From contig JAJYYE010000001.1 in assembly GCA_021801265.1 (NCBI GenBank), forward strand, positions 372,001-436,000: DNA of 64,000 nt. The letters are read 5' to 3'. The stretch is from Pseudomonadota bacterium. Lineage in GTDB: Bacteria; Pseudomonadota; Gammaproteobacteria; Halothiobacillales; Halothiobacillaceae. The translations under genes and the position numbers were made by a program. The first letter of the stretch is position 1; each line of letters starts with the position of its first letter. Below the pieces are notes generated by a model, which saw only the letters and a program-made list of their open reading frames with translations, ran no database searches and was not told the DNA's origin. This document shows positions 63,375 to 64,000 of the stretch, in pieces.

Positions 63375-63878
63375 ATGAGACTAACCACCAAAGGTCGCTA
63401 CGCCGTCACGGCAATGCTGGATCTCGCCCTGCATGATCACGGCGAGCCGACCGCGTTAGCGGACATTGCGGATCGCCAGGATTTATCGTTGTCGTACCTT
63501 GAGCAGTTATTCGCCCAACTGCGTCGCGCAGATTTAATTAAAAGCGTTCGCGGCCCCGGCGGCGGGTATCAGCTCGCCCGAATGTCTTCGGAAATCAATG
63601 TGGCGCAAATCGTCATCGCCGTCGATGAAGAAGTGGATGTCGCCCGCTGCGCAGGCAAAGGCAATTGCCAGAATGGGCATAAATGCTTGGCACACAATTT
63701 GTGGATGGCGCTTTCAACTCAGATTCGGGAATTTCTCACGGGGATTTCCCTGGCGGACCTGATTTCAAACCCCGAACTGATTGGCATAGCACTCACGCAA
63801 GATCGCGCCCTGCACGCCGCCCGTGAGCGTGAACAGGATGCCGGTCTTCGGGGCGCGGGGCTGCGGCACAAGAATTAA
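63375..63878 (+). CDS. iscR: Iron-sulfur cluster assembly regulator IscR
   Basis: The 167-residue Rrf2-family protein has a winged helix (MRLTTKGRYAVTAMLDLALH; DLSLSYLEQLFAQLRRADLIKSVRGPGGGY) and the cluster-binding loop CAGKGNCQNGHKCLAHNLW, with three Cys and the following His. With a 2Fe-2S cluster it represses isc genes. No iscS lies within the 120 bases left in the window, and an opposite-strand frame starts there, so the usual iscRSUA operon may be broken. Confidence 0.93.
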   Translation: MRLTTKGRYAVTAMLDLALHDHGEPTALADIADRQDLSLSYLEQLFAQLRRADLIKSVRGPGGGYQLARMSSEINVAQIVIAVDEEVDVARCAGKGNCQNGHKCLAHNLWMALSTQIREFLTGISLADLISNPELIGIALTQDRALHAAREREQDAGLRGAGLRHKN

Positions 63879-63885
63879 TACCCAA

Positions 63886-63911
63886 GGATTAACATGGATC
63901 TCTGTTAATCC
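63886..63911. repeat. Perfect inverted repeat after iscR
   Basis: GGATTAACA, eight bases, TGTTAATCC lies 7 bases after the iscR stop, between it and an opposite-strand frame. No T run. It may be a terminator-like stem or an operator. Confidence 0.5.
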
Positions 63912-64000
63912 CGATAGAGTTCCGCCACCATGACACGGTGGAGCGCGCCTTTAATTTTTACACTATTTTCAGCCTGGCCCGATTGATTCCCCCGGCGGAC
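63905..64000 (-). CDS. C-terminal end of an unidentified minus-strand gene (cut by window)
   Basis: A minus-strand frame enters from the right edge and stops at 63905 after 31 codons, ending VKIKGALHRVMVAELYRD. The end is basic and not recognised. It may be a real gene converging on iscR or a chance frame; the visible part is too short to decide. Confidence 0.35.
   Translation of the reverse strand, partial: VRRGNQSGQAENSVKIKGALHRVMVAELYRD

Overview
The window looks like chromosomal DNA of a gammaproteobacterium, most likely an autotrophic sulfur oxidiser of the Halothiobacillus type. The class rests on gene order: hisB-hisH-hisA-hisF-hisI-hisE-tatA-tatB-tatC, aroB-damX-gltB, coaBC-dut-argB, and suhB diverging from trmJ-cysE-iscR. 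The sulfur-oxidiser idea is inference, from two DsrE-like proteins, a haem-binding sensor kinase, a membrane dihaem cytochrome c and a transaldolase. No taxonomic marker gene is present.

Layout. 1-8.2 kb holds signalling genes: a membrane Ser/Thr kinase cut by the left edge, a LysM/TPR lipoprotein, a PP2C phosphatase, and an operon of a hybrid histidine kinase, a single receiver and a receiver-GGDEF protein. 8.2-20.6 kb is housekeeping: recG, a dihaem cytochrome, fetAB, gpmI, and the tat and his genes. A tRNA-Phe (20650) with its own promoter and an HD-GYP protein follow. 22.5-36.2 kb is a defence island on the minus strand. It is a type I restriction-modification operon (hsdM, a DUF1016 nuclease, a small ORF, hsdS, hsdR) with four accessory genes between hsdS and hsdR: a reverse transcriptase, a frameshifted AlbA_2/ATPase, a Fic protein and a RhuM protein. 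Short copies of the hsdS 3' end and the hsdR 5' end lie at the joints between these cargo genes. They look like scars of repeated module exchange. Left of the island is a decayed IS30-like transposase.

36.5-48.2 kb holds a lipoprotein, a 7TM-GGDEF protein, gltB (without gltD), a DamX-like SPOR protein, aroB and another lipoprotein. 48.2-52.4 kb has a decayed extracellular nuclease gene and then a compact unit: a secreted DsrE-like protein and a porin, divergent from an ECF sigma factor and an anti-sigma factor whose periplasmic part is itself DsrE-like. This is a plausible, apparently undescribed sulfur-sensing system. 52.4-64 kb is housekeeping: transaldolase, rhombosortase, sixA, yheS, a TlpA-like protein, coaBC, dut, argB, suhB, trmJ, cysE and iscR.

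The two most unusual features are the modular cargo bay inside the type I operon and the sigma/anti-sigma-DsrE unit. All assignments come from reading translations and motifs by eye; no database search was run.
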